From positions 1-50,657 of IMG/VR virus record IMGVR_UViG_3300027741_000095: DNA of 50,657 nt. One strand, 5' to 3'. The position numbers were made by a program, and so were the translations under genes. Origin of the DNA: a virus. Below are positions 1 through 7,508 of this stretch, piece after piece. The first letter of the stretch is position 1. Each line of letters begins with the position of its first letter. The notes under the pieces were generated by a model. It had not been told where the DNA came from. It searched no databases and saw only the letters and a list, made by a program, of their open reading frames with translations.

Positions 1-267
1 TCTGCTTTCAATAACCTAAAATCTGTTAAGAAAATAAATACTTTAGCAAATAAATCAAAAGCTTTTAAACAAGCATTAGATCTTGCAAAACAGGGTGCAA
101 AGAAGGTAAAGGACGATCTTTTAAAAAGAGGTGCGGAAGCTCTAGAAAGCCCAGACAATCAGCAGATAGCTGGTACTTTGGCTGCAACATATCAAACTTC
201 TACTACAAGTGCAGACGAACTAGAAAAAGTTGGTGATATTGAGGGAACGACAGAAACATTAGGTTAA
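1..267 (+). CDS. 3' end of an unrecognised protein (partial)
   Basis: An open frame runs from the first base of the window to a TAA at 265-267, giving the last 88 residues of a protein whose start lies upstream. The visible part is rich in Lys, Ala and Leu and looks helical (for example KAFKQALDLAKQGAKKVKDD), then turns into a Ser/Thr/Glu-rich tail ending in Leu-Gly. It is followed after about 20 bases by a strong terminator, so it is the last gene of its operon. I do not recognise the family. An amphipathic helical C-terminus next to virion genes could suit a structural or scaffold-type protein, but that is only a guess. Confidence 0.6.
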   Translation, partial: SAFNNLKSVKKINTLANKSKAFKQALDLAKQGAKKVKDDLLKRGAEALESPDNQQIAGTLAATYQTSTTSADELEKVGDIEGTTETLG

Positions 268-290
268 TTTAAAAATATTCAAAATACAAA

Positions 291-316
291 AACCAGGAAT
301 AATCCTGGTTTTTTTT
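291..316 (+). terminator. Rho-independent terminator
   Basis: An 8-bp perfect stem (AACCAGGA pairing with TCCTGGTT) closes a 4-base loop and is followed directly by a run of T. Three A residues before the stem can extend the pairing into the T run. It lies 23 bases after the stop of the partial gene and separates it from the kinase-like gene. Confidence 0.9.
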
Positions 317-334
317 ATGTCCGTGGAATTTTAT

Positions 335-342
335 TACATTTG
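335..342 (+). promoter_or_regulatory. Possible Bacteroidota-type -7 box (TACATTTG)
   Basis: The octamer matches TAnnTTTG, the -7 element known for the primary sigma factor of Bacteroidota, and lies 24 bases before the kinase-like start, just after a terminator. No convincing TTTG -33 element is seen at the usual spacing, so the call rests on one short box and its position. Confidence 0.3.
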
Positions 343-365
343 TAGAATATAAAAAATAAAGACCA

Positions 366-926
366 ATGATCTATGTTTTTGAAGGTTCTCGAAATTCTGG
401 TAAAACCTATCTCTCTACTGAGATCTCTAAGCTTGTTGGGATCCCAAGATTCCAGTTTGATTTTGGCAGCTATTTTAATCTCTTAGGGCTTTCCAGTAAG
501 GACAACAGAGAGGCACATTCGTTTTCAATGGGTAAAGAACTCATGCTTATGCAAATGGCTAAGGATATAAATCTACCCGACTTCATACACGACCGCGGAA
601 TCCTAACTGTTTTAGCCTGGGGAATTTCTGAGAATAGAATATCAAAGTCTGATGCAGCTAAACAAATTCTTTATATTAAAAATTCAGGTTTAATGTCAGG
701 AATTACCGTCCTTTATATAGATGGGGACAATCCAAATAAATCCGATAGAAATAAAGATCAATGGGACTATGCCGATAAATCATCAGCAGAAAGGAAAGCT
801 TTCGAGTTTGTTATTTCTAAATTTAACGAAATAGGTATTGGAAACTTAAAGATCTTTAAAAATACTTTCGATACTAAAACTGTATCAGAACTTAAATCAT
901 TTTTTGAATCAGAATTTACCATTTAA
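366..926 (+). CDS. P-loop nucleotide/nucleoside kinase-like protein
   Basis: This 186-residue protein begins with a beta-strand and a Walker A loop, GSRNSGKT at residues 7-14, as in small P-loop kinases. A DRG motif at residues 76-78 (FIHDRGIL) sits where deoxynucleoside and thymidylate kinases carry a DR/ER substrate-binding motif, and a basic stretch near residues 127-131 (DRNKD) could be the lid. The length suits the dNK/TMPK-like group. Substrate cannot be told from sequence: a nucleoside, a nucleotide or a polynucleotide end are all possible. The next gene, an asparagine synthetase, starts two bases after the stop, so the pair is probably co-transcribed. The start at 366 places the P-loop at the expected distance from the N-terminus. 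Confidence 0.7.
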   Translation: MIYVFEGSRNSGKTYLSTEISKLVGIPRFQFDFGSYFNLLGLSSKDNREAHSFSMGKELMLMQMAKDINLPDFIHDRGILTVLAWGISENRISKSDAAKQILYIKNSGLMSGITVLYIDGDNPNKSDRNKDQWDYADKSSAERKAFEFVISKFNEIGIGNLKIFKNTFDTKTVSELKSFFESEFTI

Positions 927-928
927 TT

Positions 929-2338
929 ATGTGCGGAATACTGCTAACTACTAGGGCCAGCGAAATGCCCGAACTCTTAGATTCTATAGAACATAGAGGA
1001 ATAGAAAAATCAATGGTTGATCTTGATGGTGTTACCCTATGCCACCATAGACTTCCCATCCAGACATTAGATGGTGATGAATGGGCACAGCCTCTAGAAA
1101 TATCAGATGGAATATATTTGATGTTTAATGGTGAGATCTTTAATTATGATCAAACTAAATTTTCATCCGATACTGAGTATCTTTGTAATTTATTCTCTAG
1201 TTATAGAGGTGGAAGCGTGGAGTTCTTTAGTGCTATGTATATTCCTCATATTCAAACTTGGGATGGATTTTGGGCTATAATTATCTACAATTCTAAAACT
1301 GGTGATATTATCGCCTTTACCGATCCTCTTGGTAAGAAGTGCCTTTATAAAAATGAGCTTGGTGAGATTTGCTCAGAGATAAAAGGTCTATTTACAGGTC
1401 AAAGTGATCTTGACCAATCCTATATTAGTTCGGTTAGGAAATGGGGATATAATAAGGATGAAAGAACACCTTATCTAAACATTAAAAGACTTTTACCAAA
1501 TAACATTTATTCCTACAATATAGCGTCTCCACTTTTTAACCACATTTTCCCTAAGTATTATAGAGCTTGGGAAACCCCAATTAAAAGCTTAATAGGAGCT
1601 GATTACGAGGCTCATATGGAATGGCTTTGGGATAAAATGATAGAGAGCGTAAAGTTCCGTCTGGTGTCTAAGAACTATCCAATATCGGTGTTAGTTTCTG
1701 GGGGTCTAGATTCTTCGATCATAGCAGCAATTCTTAAACAGCTTGAATCCAAGGTAACCTGGTTTTCTATAGAAAATGGGGAATCCCAGTATGTTAAAGC
1801 ACTTAGTGAGCATTTAGAGACCCCGATTAACTTTTTAGACTACAATATGGATTCTAGCAAACTGGCAGATATTTATTGTGATTGGAACGAAGGACCTATA
1901 GATCTAGGATCTGTTATACCGCAATACCATTTATTTGAAGCAGTTAAGAAGGAAACAGGATATCGGATAGTTATTAGCGGGGACGGCTCTGATGAGCTCT
2001 TTGGCGGATATTCAAGAATCCACGAATACGACTCCCAGCAGTCTGACATTTTTGAAGAGCTTACCTATTACCACTTGCCTAGACTTGATAAAATGTCTAT
2101 GGCACATACCCTGGAGTTAAGAAATCCATTCCTGAATCTAGAAATAGTTAGATTTGCCTTGCATTTACCTATAGAATGGAGGACAGATAAAAAAATACTT
2201 AAGGACACATTTGGTCCACTTTTACCCGAATCTATATTAAACAGGAAAAAAGAGGCACTTAAAAACCCTGAAATAAAAGAGGATAGAATTAAATATAGAC
2301 AAAAAGCGGTTAATCTCTTTATAGAATCTATTAAATAA
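929..2338 (+). CDS. asnB: Asparagine synthetase, glutamine-hydrolysing (AsnB-like)
   Basis: AsnB enzymes make asparagine from aspartate, ATP and ammonia released from glutamine. The 469-residue product starts MCGI, so Cys2 becomes the N-terminal nucleophile of a class-II glutaminase domain. HRG (22-24), RLPI (41-44), NGEIFN (67-72) and DTE (81-83) fit the glutamine pocket. The synthetase half has the PP-loop SGGLDSS at 257-263 and SGDGSDELFGGY at 350-361, so both active sites look intact. It is about 85 residues shorter than the E. coli enzyme. It follows the kinase-like gene by two bases and ends a short operon. An AsnB-fold enzyme acting on another carboxylate, for example in modification of a peptide or small molecule, is the main alternative. 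Confidence 0.92.
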   Translation: MCGILLTTRASEMPELLDSIEHRGIEKSMVDLDGVTLCHHRLPIQTLDGDEWAQPLEISDGIYLMFNGEIFNYDQTKFSSDTEYLCNLFSSYRGGSVEFFSAMYIPHIQTWDGFWAIIIYNSKTGDIIAFTDPLGKKCLYKNELGEICSEIKGLFTGQSDLDQSYISSVRKWGYNKDERTPYLNIKRLLPNNIYSYNIASPLFNHIFPKYYRAWETPIKSLIGADYEAHMEWLWDKMIESVKFRLVSKNYPISVLVSGGLDSSIIAAILKQLESKVTWFSIENGESQYVKALSEHLETPINFLDYNMDSSKLADIYCDWNEGPIDLGSVIPQYHLFEAVKKETGYRIVISGDGSDELFGGYSRIHEYDSQQSDIFEELTYYHLPRLDKMSMAHTLELRNPFLNLEIVRFALHLPIEWRTDKKILKDTFGPLLPESILNRKKEALKNPEIKEDRIKYRQKAVNLFIESIK

Positions 2339-2359
2339 GAGGAATCCTAAACCTGTTTA

Positions 2360-2371
2360 GATATATATAAG
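2360..2371 (+). promoter_or_regulatory. GATATATA-type promoter candidate
   Basis: GATATATATAAG lies 26 bases ahead of the ATG at 2386 in a 47-base gap. Nearly the same string occurs 25 bases ahead of the ATG at 4251, and the GATATATA core recurs before other operon starts. It resembles the short AT-only late promoters of T4-like phages but is not the T4 consensus. No promoter has been shown here. Confidence 0.4.
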
Positions 2372-2385
2372 AAAAATTTTTTTCA

Positions 2386-3027
2386 ATGTCAAACATTAAA
2401 AAATTAAAAGAATTTCAGATAAATGAGGACTTCAACTTCGGTGGATTTTTCTCAAATCTGTTTTCTGTAATGGGAACTGGATTCAAAGACACAATCAGGA
2501 CAAAAATAACTGCTGCTCTTTTAGAGAAATTGGGTCTTATGGAAGGATCCCTACTTTCTTCATTTGTTCAGAACTTCGTAACAGAAATTCCAATGGGTGA
2601 TATCCCAAAAATACTTTCAGGGGATAATTTAAATTCAACTTATTGGGCTCCTAAACTTGCTGACTCTTTAAGAAGATTCGTAGAACAAAAAGGTATAGAT
2701 ACCGTAGCTGCTTCTATGGGGATTAAGACAACTGGTTTAGCTTTTACTTTTCTAAGAAATATGCTTTTAAGTAAGGAAGGACAGGATAAAATGGTTAAAG
2801 CATTCGAGGAGCTATTAGGAAGCGCTCATATCGGTAAAGAAGCTGTTGAAAATTTAAGCAGTAATGACAAAGAAAAACTTACCAATGCTCTTAGCCAAAG
2901 ACTGGGACAATCATACACTTCAAGCCAGGTATCGCCATCAACAGGAGCATCAAGAGGTGATTCAGGTTCTTCAGATGGAATTTGGGGGGCTTTACAAAGA
3001 ATATGGAATTCAGCAGCTGCAGCATAA
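2386..3027 (+). CDS. Unknown protein with capsid-targeting-like N-terminus
   Basis: I do not recognise the family of this 213-residue protein. Its N-terminus (IKKLKEFQINED) has the pattern F10-Q11-I12-N13-E14, shared at the same positions with the protein at 4701 (FQLKE). This resembles the leader of T4 internal head proteins, which the prohead protease cuts after (Ile/Leu)-x-Glu. The middle is mostly helical with hydrophobic patches (GGFFSNLFSVMG, residues 19-30). The C-terminal 35 residues are Ser/Gly/Gln-rich and end in a short Trp-containing helix (IWGALQRIWNSAAAA). It could be an internal head protein or a small scaffold-type protein. A promoter-like GATATATA lies upstream, and the next gene follows after 15 bases. 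Confidence 0.75.
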   Translation: MSNIKKLKEFQINEDFNFGGFFSNLFSVMGTGFKDTIRTKITAALLEKLGLMEGSLLSSFVQNFVTEIPMGDIPKILSGDNLNSTYWAPKLADSLRRFVEQKGIDTVAASMGIKTTGLAFTFLRNMLLSKEGQDKMVKAFEELLGSAHIGKEAVENLSSNDKEKLTNALSQRLGQSYTSSQVSPSTGASRGDSGSSDGIWGALQRIWNSAAAA

Positions 3028-3042
3028 ATTAATTTTTTTAAT

Positions 3043-3387
3043 ATGAATTTACAAAACGTAGCCCAAAGGGAAATATTAAATTTTGATCAGTTTCTGAACA
3101 AGGTACATGACAATAAATACAAGCCACTTGCACCTTCTAACCAATCGCAAGGTGGGTTAATGAAATCAGGTCTTTCTACCATTAAAAGAGAGCCTGCATA
3201 TGATCATGTTGGATATGCTAATGCTGTTTTTGCAAACACCTCAAACATAAATGTGCCTGGTGTAAGAATAGATAGAAATGAGCAAGGCATATTTAAAGAT
3301 GCTACTAGTTTCGGTACCACCAGCATAATGCACACCACTGAATCCCTAGAATTTTCATCGGATTTAAAAAGATTGGAAGATTTTTAA
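3043..3387 (+). CDS. Unknown small protein
   Basis: A 114-residue protein of unrecognised family, the last gene before a bidirectional terminator. The N-terminal segment REILNFDQFLNK resembles the FQ(I/L)xE leader of its neighbours but has Lys where they have the Glu of the possible cleavage site. The rest is polar, with few hydrophobic stretches and several Asn/Ser/Thr-rich turns, so it may be extended or partly disordered. The start at 3043 follows the previous stop by 15 bases; no Shine-Dalgarno is seen and the leader is T/A-rich. Its place beside the 2386 gene suggests a shared role in the particle, but no function can be assigned. Confidence 0.7.
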   Translation: MNLQNVAQREILNFDQFLNKVHDNKYKPLAPSNQSQGGLMKSGLSTIKREPAYDHVGYANAVFANTSNINVPGVRIDRNEQGIFKDATSFGTTSIMHTTESLEFSSDLKRLEDF

Positions 3388-3408
3388 TATTGATATGCTA
3401 TTAAAAAG

Positions 3409-3433
3409 AAAAGGCCTTTATAGGCCTTTTTTT
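3409..3433. terminator. Bidirectional terminator between convergent genes
   Basis: A 9-bp perfect stem (AAAAGGCCT with AGGCCTTTT) encloses a 4-base loop (TTAT). A T run follows on the plus strand and an A-rich run precedes it, giving a T-rich tail on the minus strand too. It lies between the plus gene ending at 3387 and the minus gene ending at 3432, whose stop codon overlaps the T run. Confidence 0.88.
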
Positions 3434-4169
3434 ATGTGGATTTTTTTGATAGTGTGTCTATGAATTTCTCCTTAGCTAATTTATAAATTTCGGATTCCTC
3501 CTCAAAATTCTCATATATTTCTATAACGTATAAATGTGGGAAATGCTCACCATTTATGCTAAACTCGTTCAGAATCTCGTGATATATGTACTCGTAATTA
3601 AGTGAAAAAAATGGGTTCCTAACGGGAGCTTTTTTTAAGATAAAGACCTCTTTATCGCCATCCTCTGTTTTCATTATTATTTGAGCTCTGAAAAAATAAT
3701 TTAAGATCTTATCAGTTGCCATATTTCTGATTATGAGTATACCAGAGTCATCTTTTCTTATCGGCGGATCAAATTTTGATTGGATCTTGAATATTTTAAT
3801 TTTAGATTCTTCCTCCTTTATCATCTCTAAACAGATTCCTGAGTACCCATAAAGGGTGTCCAAAGAGCTCTTTATGATTGATTCTATGTTCTTTAAATCT
3901 TCATCATTTAAATCCTTTTTTGTGAATTCTTCCATAAATTCATTATCCTCTCTTTTCAAAAGATCAGTAACGGATTTGCTAAATTTTTTAGTTTCTTTAT
4001 AGTCATTCAAGGACTTTATTATCCTTGAGATCTCTTTTGTAATGGTAAAACAGTTGCTATGGTTTAGATCCTTACTTATTGCTTTCAAATAGTCCAATAG
4101 GATATACTCCTTGTGCTCTGGATCCAGTGGATCCTTCAAAAACCATATAGGGCTTAACTTTTTTTTCAT
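3432..4169 (-). CDS. Unknown charged protein on the minus strand
   Basis: A 245-residue protein of unrecognised family, one of only two minus-strand genes in the window. It is rich in Lys, Glu and Ile. The first half is predicted helical by eye (Lys/Glu-rich, residues about 40-115). The second half looks like alternating strands, with a hydrophobic patch around APVRNPFFSLNYEYIYHEIL. There is no signal peptide, membrane segment or known motif. The ATG at 4167-4169 follows an A-rich leader and sits back to back with the plus gene at 4251 across an 81-base spacer holding candidate promoters for both. Being inverted among late genes, it may be expressed at another time. Confidence 0.75.
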   Translation of the reverse strand: MKKKLSPIWFLKDPLDPEHKEYILLDYLKAISKDLNHSNCFTITKEISRIIKSLNDYKETKKFSKSVTDLLKREDNEFMEEFTKKDLNDEDLKNIESIIKSSLDTLYGYSGICLEMIKEEESKIKIFKIQSKFDPPIRKDDSGILIIRNMATDKILNYFFRAQIIMKTEDGDKEVFILKKAPVRNPFFSLNYEYIYHEILNEFSINGEHFPHLYVIEIYENFEEESEIYKLAKEKFIDTLSKKST

Positions 4170-4187
4170 CTCTGGACTTTTTTAAAT

Positions 4188-4203
4188 CTAATGTATATAT
4201 TTG
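4188..4203 (-). promoter_or_regulatory. Possible promoter for the minus-strand gene
   Basis: Read on the minus strand this stretch is CAAATATATACATTAG, with the ATATATA core seen ahead of other units, about 20 bases before the minus ATG. The same bases on the plus strand contain TATATTTG (4196-4203), a match to the Bacteroidota TAnnTTTG -7 box, so the spacer may hold overlapping divergent signals. Confidence 0.3.
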
Positions 4204-4225
4204 TCGCTCATTAGAAGAGCTTAAA

Positions 4226-4237
4226 GATATATACAAG
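4226..4237 (+). promoter_or_regulatory. GATATATA-type promoter candidate
   Basis: GATATATACAAG lies 25 bases before the ATG at 4251, differing by one base from the string at 2360-2371 and at almost the same distance from its start codon. It is in the divergent spacer where a plus-strand promoter is needed. An alternative reading is that the upstream TATATTTG is the -7 box and this lies in the 5' leader. Confidence 0.42.
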
Positions 4238-4250
4238 AAAAGTCTTTTTA

Positions 4251-4694
4251 ATGTCTAGAATTTACGATTACGGAGCATTCACATATGCAAAAAAAGAGGG
4301 TCCTAGGGGTGAATATAGTTTCGGCACCGGGATAGAGTACATTGATATAGATATACACAATAGGCCTAAAGAATATCAGGATATCATAAACTCTAAGGCT
4401 TTTGTTGAATATTCAGTAAACTTAGATATCACAAAAAAAGGAATCTCTGATGTTACTTTCTCAATAAAAAATGTGGAACTTGAATTTAGTGTAGACGATC
4501 ATCCAAATCCAACCAAAGATTTTGATATAGACCTTATACCTGGAAGAACTATAGATATTGGACAAATGCACGTTGAATATAAAGAATATAAAATTCCAAC
4601 ATATCCTTCTAAATTGGAAATTGATATGAACGCGTCTACCGATCCTAAAAAATTCGATGTTACTATCCATTTCGGGAGTGACACTAATTATTAA
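4251..4694 (+). CDS. Unknown beta-rich protein
   Basis: A 147-residue acidic protein of unrecognised family, first gene of a run of small plus-strand genes reaching 7841. Alternating hydrophobic and polar residues through most of the chain (for example FVEYSVNLDITKKG, and VELEFSVDDH near residue 80) suggest a beta-sandwich. There is no signal peptide or membrane segment. It starts after an A/T-rich leader with a GATATATA motif and no Shine-Dalgarno. The next gene begins six bases after the stop, so the two are likely co-translated. A small structural or decoration-type protein would fit the fold and setting, but this is inference. Confidence 0.72.
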   Translation: MSRIYDYGAFTYAKKEGPRGEYSFGTGIEYIDIDIHNRPKEYQDIINSKAFVEYSVNLDITKKGISDVTFSIKNVELEFSVDDHPNPTKDFDIDLIPGRTIDIGQMHVEYKEYKIPTYPSKLEIDMNASTDPKKFDVTIHFGSDTNY

Positions 4695-4700
4695 TTACTA

Positions 4701-5645
4701 ATGTCAGTTAAAAAATTTTTAGATTTTTTTCAACTAAAGGAATCAATAAGTTACGGTTTTAAACACGTAAAGGACTCTGATGATTCTTGTGTTATTTCTG
4801 TTACTGACATCACCAGCAATCCAGACTCTAAAAAAAATAGAGCGATACTGTTTAACAGTACAGGTGGGTCTGCTTTATTGAGTTACGTTAATAAAGCTGG
4901 TGAAGAGCTAGATTCGATAGAAATTCCTCTTAGTATAATTAAAACAAAGAAGGGTGAGAACGGCAAGGTCTCAAGGGTATCTATTAACAAATATAAAAAT
5001 CTAGAGGATCATGATACCACGGAAGATCTTATAGATGATTTTATAGAGGGCTTTGCTAACTATTTAACGGTTAAGAACGGACAAAGAACAGAATCTACTA
5101 GATGTGATATTGAGATTCTTTTGGACCTACTTGGTATTCCCGACGATGTAGATACAATTAAAAGAAAAGATAGAGATTCATGGGAGGCGGTTTTAAAAAA
5201 TAAATCTTTGGTGGATTTAAAGAAAAGAAATAAACATGATTTATTTGGATCTTTCAAGATTTACAAAACAAAGGATTCTACAATACCCTGCTTGCATATA
5301 GATAATAAAGGTGAAAGTAAAAAGACATCCTTTAATTTTGATGACGATCCATCCATGGGGATAGAGGAACCCATAGGTTTATCCGAATTAAAATCTAAAA
5401 ACCCATATTATGATTATCTGATAAACAGATGCACAGGACGCGATACCAAAACGCACAAGGATGGATTTGTTAATTATTTTATAGAAACCCTAAAAAACAA
5501 TCGTTCCAACAACCAGAATAAATCTTCAGATAATCCTATATACAGATCTGAAACTGATGATAGCATCAGGAGGATGAGAAAAGCTCTTTCTACATTTTTA
5601 CCTAACGAGGAGATAGAGAGCATATATTTTAGGAATCAGAATTAA
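4701..5645 (+). CDS. Unknown protein with capsid-targeting-like N-terminus
   Basis: A 314-residue protein of unrecognised family. Its first residues, MSVKKFLDFFQLKES, match the protein at 2386 in having F10-Q11-(Ile/Leu)12-x-E14, a candidate (Ile/Leu)-x-Glu prohead-protease site as in T4 internal proteins. The body mixes predicted strands (residues about 28-95) with charged helices, and Asp and Lys are abundant. A Ser/Asn-rich linker near residues 270-280 leads to a final helix (DDSIRRMRKALSTFL). There is no catalytic motif I can identify. If the leader is processed, this would be packaged in the head. Otherwise the shared leader may be a docking peptide for another virion part. Confidence 0.75.
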   Translation: MSVKKFLDFFQLKESISYGFKHVKDSDDSCVISVTDITSNPDSKKNRAILFNSTGGSALLSYVNKAGEELDSIEIPLSIIKTKKGENGKVSRVSINKYKNLEDHDTTEDLIDDFIEGFANYLTVKNGQRTESTRCDIEILLDLLGIPDDVDTIKRKDRDSWEAVLKNKSLVDLKKRNKHDLFGSFKIYKTKDSTIPCLHIDNKGESKKTSFNFDDDPSMGIEEPIGLSELKSKNPYYDYLINRCTGRDTKTHKDGFVNYFIETLKNNRSNNQNKSSDNPIYRSETDDSIRRMRKALSTFLPNEEIESIYFRNQN

Positions 5646-5684
5646 TCATCGAAACAAAAAGGTCATCGAGTATTACAATTAAAG

Positions 5685-5963
5685 ATGAGCTTTGATTTAG
5701 ACTTCAACTTAGAATACGGGTCTTCAATAATCCTTAAAAAAAAGAAGGGCAATAAGGTTATTGAGTTTTCTAGACACAATGATAAAATACTAGATAATAT
5801 AGTTGAAATGTGGAAGTATGATGGCAAGAAATCAAATAAGGGAAAATCAACATGGCTTATTCTTAAGGATTTGCCTGTTTTTTTAGAAACTTATATGAAC
5901 ACTGGTGAATATGAGTTTATGAACTCTGGAACAAATCACAATAAAAATAATAAAAAACAATAG
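5685..5963 (+). CDS. Small unknown protein
   Basis: A 92-residue basic protein of unrecognised family. The N-terminal part looks like two or three strands (FDLDFNLEYG, SSIILKKKKGNKVIEFSRH), then a helix with a Trp, and the tail is Asn/Lys-rich and probably disordered. The stop TAG at 5961-5963 abuts the next ATG directly, a tight arrangement that points to coupled translation with the following gene. The 39-base gap upstream contains no clear hairpin. No function can be given. Confidence 0.65.
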   Translation: MSFDLDFNLEYGSSIILKKKKGNKVIEFSRHNDKILDNIVEMWKYDGKKSNKGKSTWLILKDLPVFLETYMNTGEYEFMNSGTNHNKNNKKQ

Positions 5964-6602
5964 ATGGGGAACTTATTCAAGTCCCTATTTGGGACAATAA
6001 AAAAAAATAAAAAAATGGAATCTCCTCAGAAAACAATTAAAGAGTATCAAGATCAGTATTCACCTTATGATTTTGAGTGGATAAAGGGTGAAAACGTGCC
6101 TGCTGTAGAAAGATACAAGGGTATTTCAAATAATGGTGATTTCATTTTTATTGACTTCCAAAGTGGGAGAAAAATTAACATTGATCTAGTTGAAGAATAC
6201 ATGCTAATGTTTCCTGCTGCTCCTATAGTAAAAGAACAACCAATTCAACAAAGAGATATTATAAAAGAGTCTGCAGTTACCTCTATAGTTTACGAGGAGA
6301 CTGGTGATCTCAATCCTGAATCTCCGATATATAAGTTGTTAAGAAAGCAGAAAAAGAATATGGTTGAGGTTTCGATTAAGATAAAATTGAATCTTCCTCC
6401 GAAGGATTTATACAATGTTCTTCTTTTATCTTTTGAAGAGGCAGAAAAGGAAATTATTGATTTTGTCTTAGATGGGATAGATATTAATAACATAAAAAAA
6501 TCATTAGCTGATTCTGTTAAAAAATCTTATTATTCTGACTCCGGAAAAAAATCTAAGATTAATGAGGATTCAGAGAAAGAACAAAAAGAAGTAGAAGAAT
6601 AA
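5964..6602 (+). CDS. Unknown protein, charged C-terminus
   Basis: A 212-residue protein of unrecognised family, starting on the base after the previous stop. The first 20 residues are basic and amphipathic (LFKSLFGTIKKNKK). Residues about 35-75 look beta-rich (FEWIKGENVPAVERYKG, then GDFIFIDFQSGRKINIDL). Residues 130-185 are helical with a Leu/Ile core. The last 25 residues are almost wholly Lys/Glu/Asp/Ser and likely disordered. No catalytic motif is visible. The very close packing with 5685 and 6604 suggests one operon, but the neighbours give no clear clue to its role. Confidence 0.7.
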   Translation: MGNLFKSLFGTIKKNKKMESPQKTIKEYQDQYSPYDFEWIKGENVPAVERYKGISNNGDFIFIDFQSGRKINIDLVEEYMLMFPAAPIVKEQPIQQRDIIKESAVTSIVYEETGDLNPESPIYKLLRKQKKNMVEVSIKIKLNLPPKDLYNVLLLSFEEAEKEIIDFVLDGIDINNIKKSLADSVKKSYYSDSGKKSKINEDSEKEQKEVEE

Positions 6603-6603
6603 A

Positions 6604-7194
6604 ATGCAAGAATCAATAAAAGAAAAAGTACTCTATACAGCTCCAAGATTTGATGTAATAGATAGAGATGGATATATTGGATTAAGACCTAAAGATGATT
6701 CTGTTATCATATTACCATATGTTACCGACGAAAACAATCTTCCTATATCAATAGGTGTACTCAGGGAAAGAAATAATTTTAGGGAAGGTGGATATTCTTT
6801 AACCGTAGTTTCTGGAAGGACTGATGATGATGATTCAGGATTTTTGGAAACAGCTAAAAGAGAGCTAAAGGAGGAAACTGGTTTTTCTGTTACTGAAAAT
6901 GACAAATGGTTTTTTCTAGGAACAGTTACTGCTTCAAAGATGGTTGACACAGAGCATCCATGTTTTGCTGTTAATGTTACAGGAATTAAAAGAGGAACAG
7001 CTACTACAGACGGATCTGAGAATGAGAAGCAGTCTGAATTTTTATTTATTCCTTCTAATGATGTAGTTAAAACAAAAGACGTTTTTATACCTGCGCTATT
7101 TCTAAAACTGTTTAAGTATGTTGTCGGCATGGATATGTACAACAGGGACGACTCAGTTTTTGGTAGACCTAGAGGATTTACTGCTGAAATTTAA
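6604..7194 (+). CDS. Nudix hydrolase
   Basis: Nudix enzymes cleave nucleoside diphosphates linked to another group, such as ADP-ribose, NADH, dNTPs or capped RNA. This 196-residue protein has a Nudix box: G71 opens it and the core REL-KEE-TGF is at residues 86-94, matching REUxEExGU, which binds the catalytic metal. The upstream half (GRTDDDDSGFLETAK) is one residue longer than the usual Gx5Ex7 spacing, and the first Glu is replaced by a run of Asp, so metal binding may be altered but is probably kept. A beta-rich segment precedes the box (residues 35-70), as in the fold. The start is one base after the previous stop. The substrate cannot be inferred. Confidence 0.85.
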   Translation: MQESIKEKVLYTAPRFDVIDRDGYIGLRPKDDSVIILPYVTDENNLPISIGVLRERNNFREGGYSLTVVSGRTDDDDSGFLETAKRELKEETGFSVTENDKWFFLGTVTASKMVDTEHPCFAVNVTGIKRGTATTDGSENEKQSEFLFIPSNDVVKTKDVFIPALFLKLFKYVVGMDMYNRDDSVFGRPRGFTAEI

Positions 7195-7206
7195 TTTTGT
7201 AAAAAT

Positions 7207-7506
7207 ATGAGTGGACAAATTTCTAAGAAGGAACAAAGAAGAATATTAAAACAACTTGGAATCAATATTCCCCAAAAGAAAACCATCGATGACATTTCTA
7301 ATAATATAGAGGAGGGAAAAAACAAGCATAGAATGTTTGTTCAGGAGATGAAGAATAGAGAGATTATGAAGAATGTCAATAGGGATGGGGTAAAATTGGA
7401 ATTAGATTCTTTTAAAAATTGGAATCAAGAATCCCCAGAGTATACCAGTTTTAAATCATTTATGATAAAATCAAACTGGGATGAATTGAGCGAAACCGAA
7501 GAATAA
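7207..7506 (+). CDS. Small unknown helical protein
   Basis: A 99-residue, strongly charged protein of unrecognised family. Residues 5-60 look like one or two helices rich in Lys, Glu, Arg and Ile (KKEQRRILKQLGINIPQKK, then a Met/Lys/Glu-rich stretch). The C-terminal third has aromatic residues (FKNWNQ, FKSFMIKSNWDEL) and ends acidic. It lacks any membrane segment. It is 12 bases after the Nudix gene and two bases before the next gene, inside the same operon. A nucleic-acid-binding or assembly-adaptor role would be compatible, but nothing specific can be read from it. Confidence 0.68.
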   Translation: MSGQISKKEQRRILKQLGINIPQKKTIDDISNNIEEGKNKHRMFVQEMKNREIMKNVNRDGVKLELDSFKNWNQESPEYTSFKSFMIKSNWDELSETEE

Positions 7507-7508
7507 AA

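Noticed and set aside
2864-3046. A 60-residue plus-strand frame overlapping the end of the 2386 gene
   Set aside because: It lies almost wholly in another frame of a well-formed gene, overlaps the next start, and has low-complexity Gln/His-rich content.
6633-7142. A 169-residue minus-strand frame
   Set aside because: It is antisense to the Nudix gene, whose motif is clear; composition is Ser/Val-rich as expected for a shadow frame.
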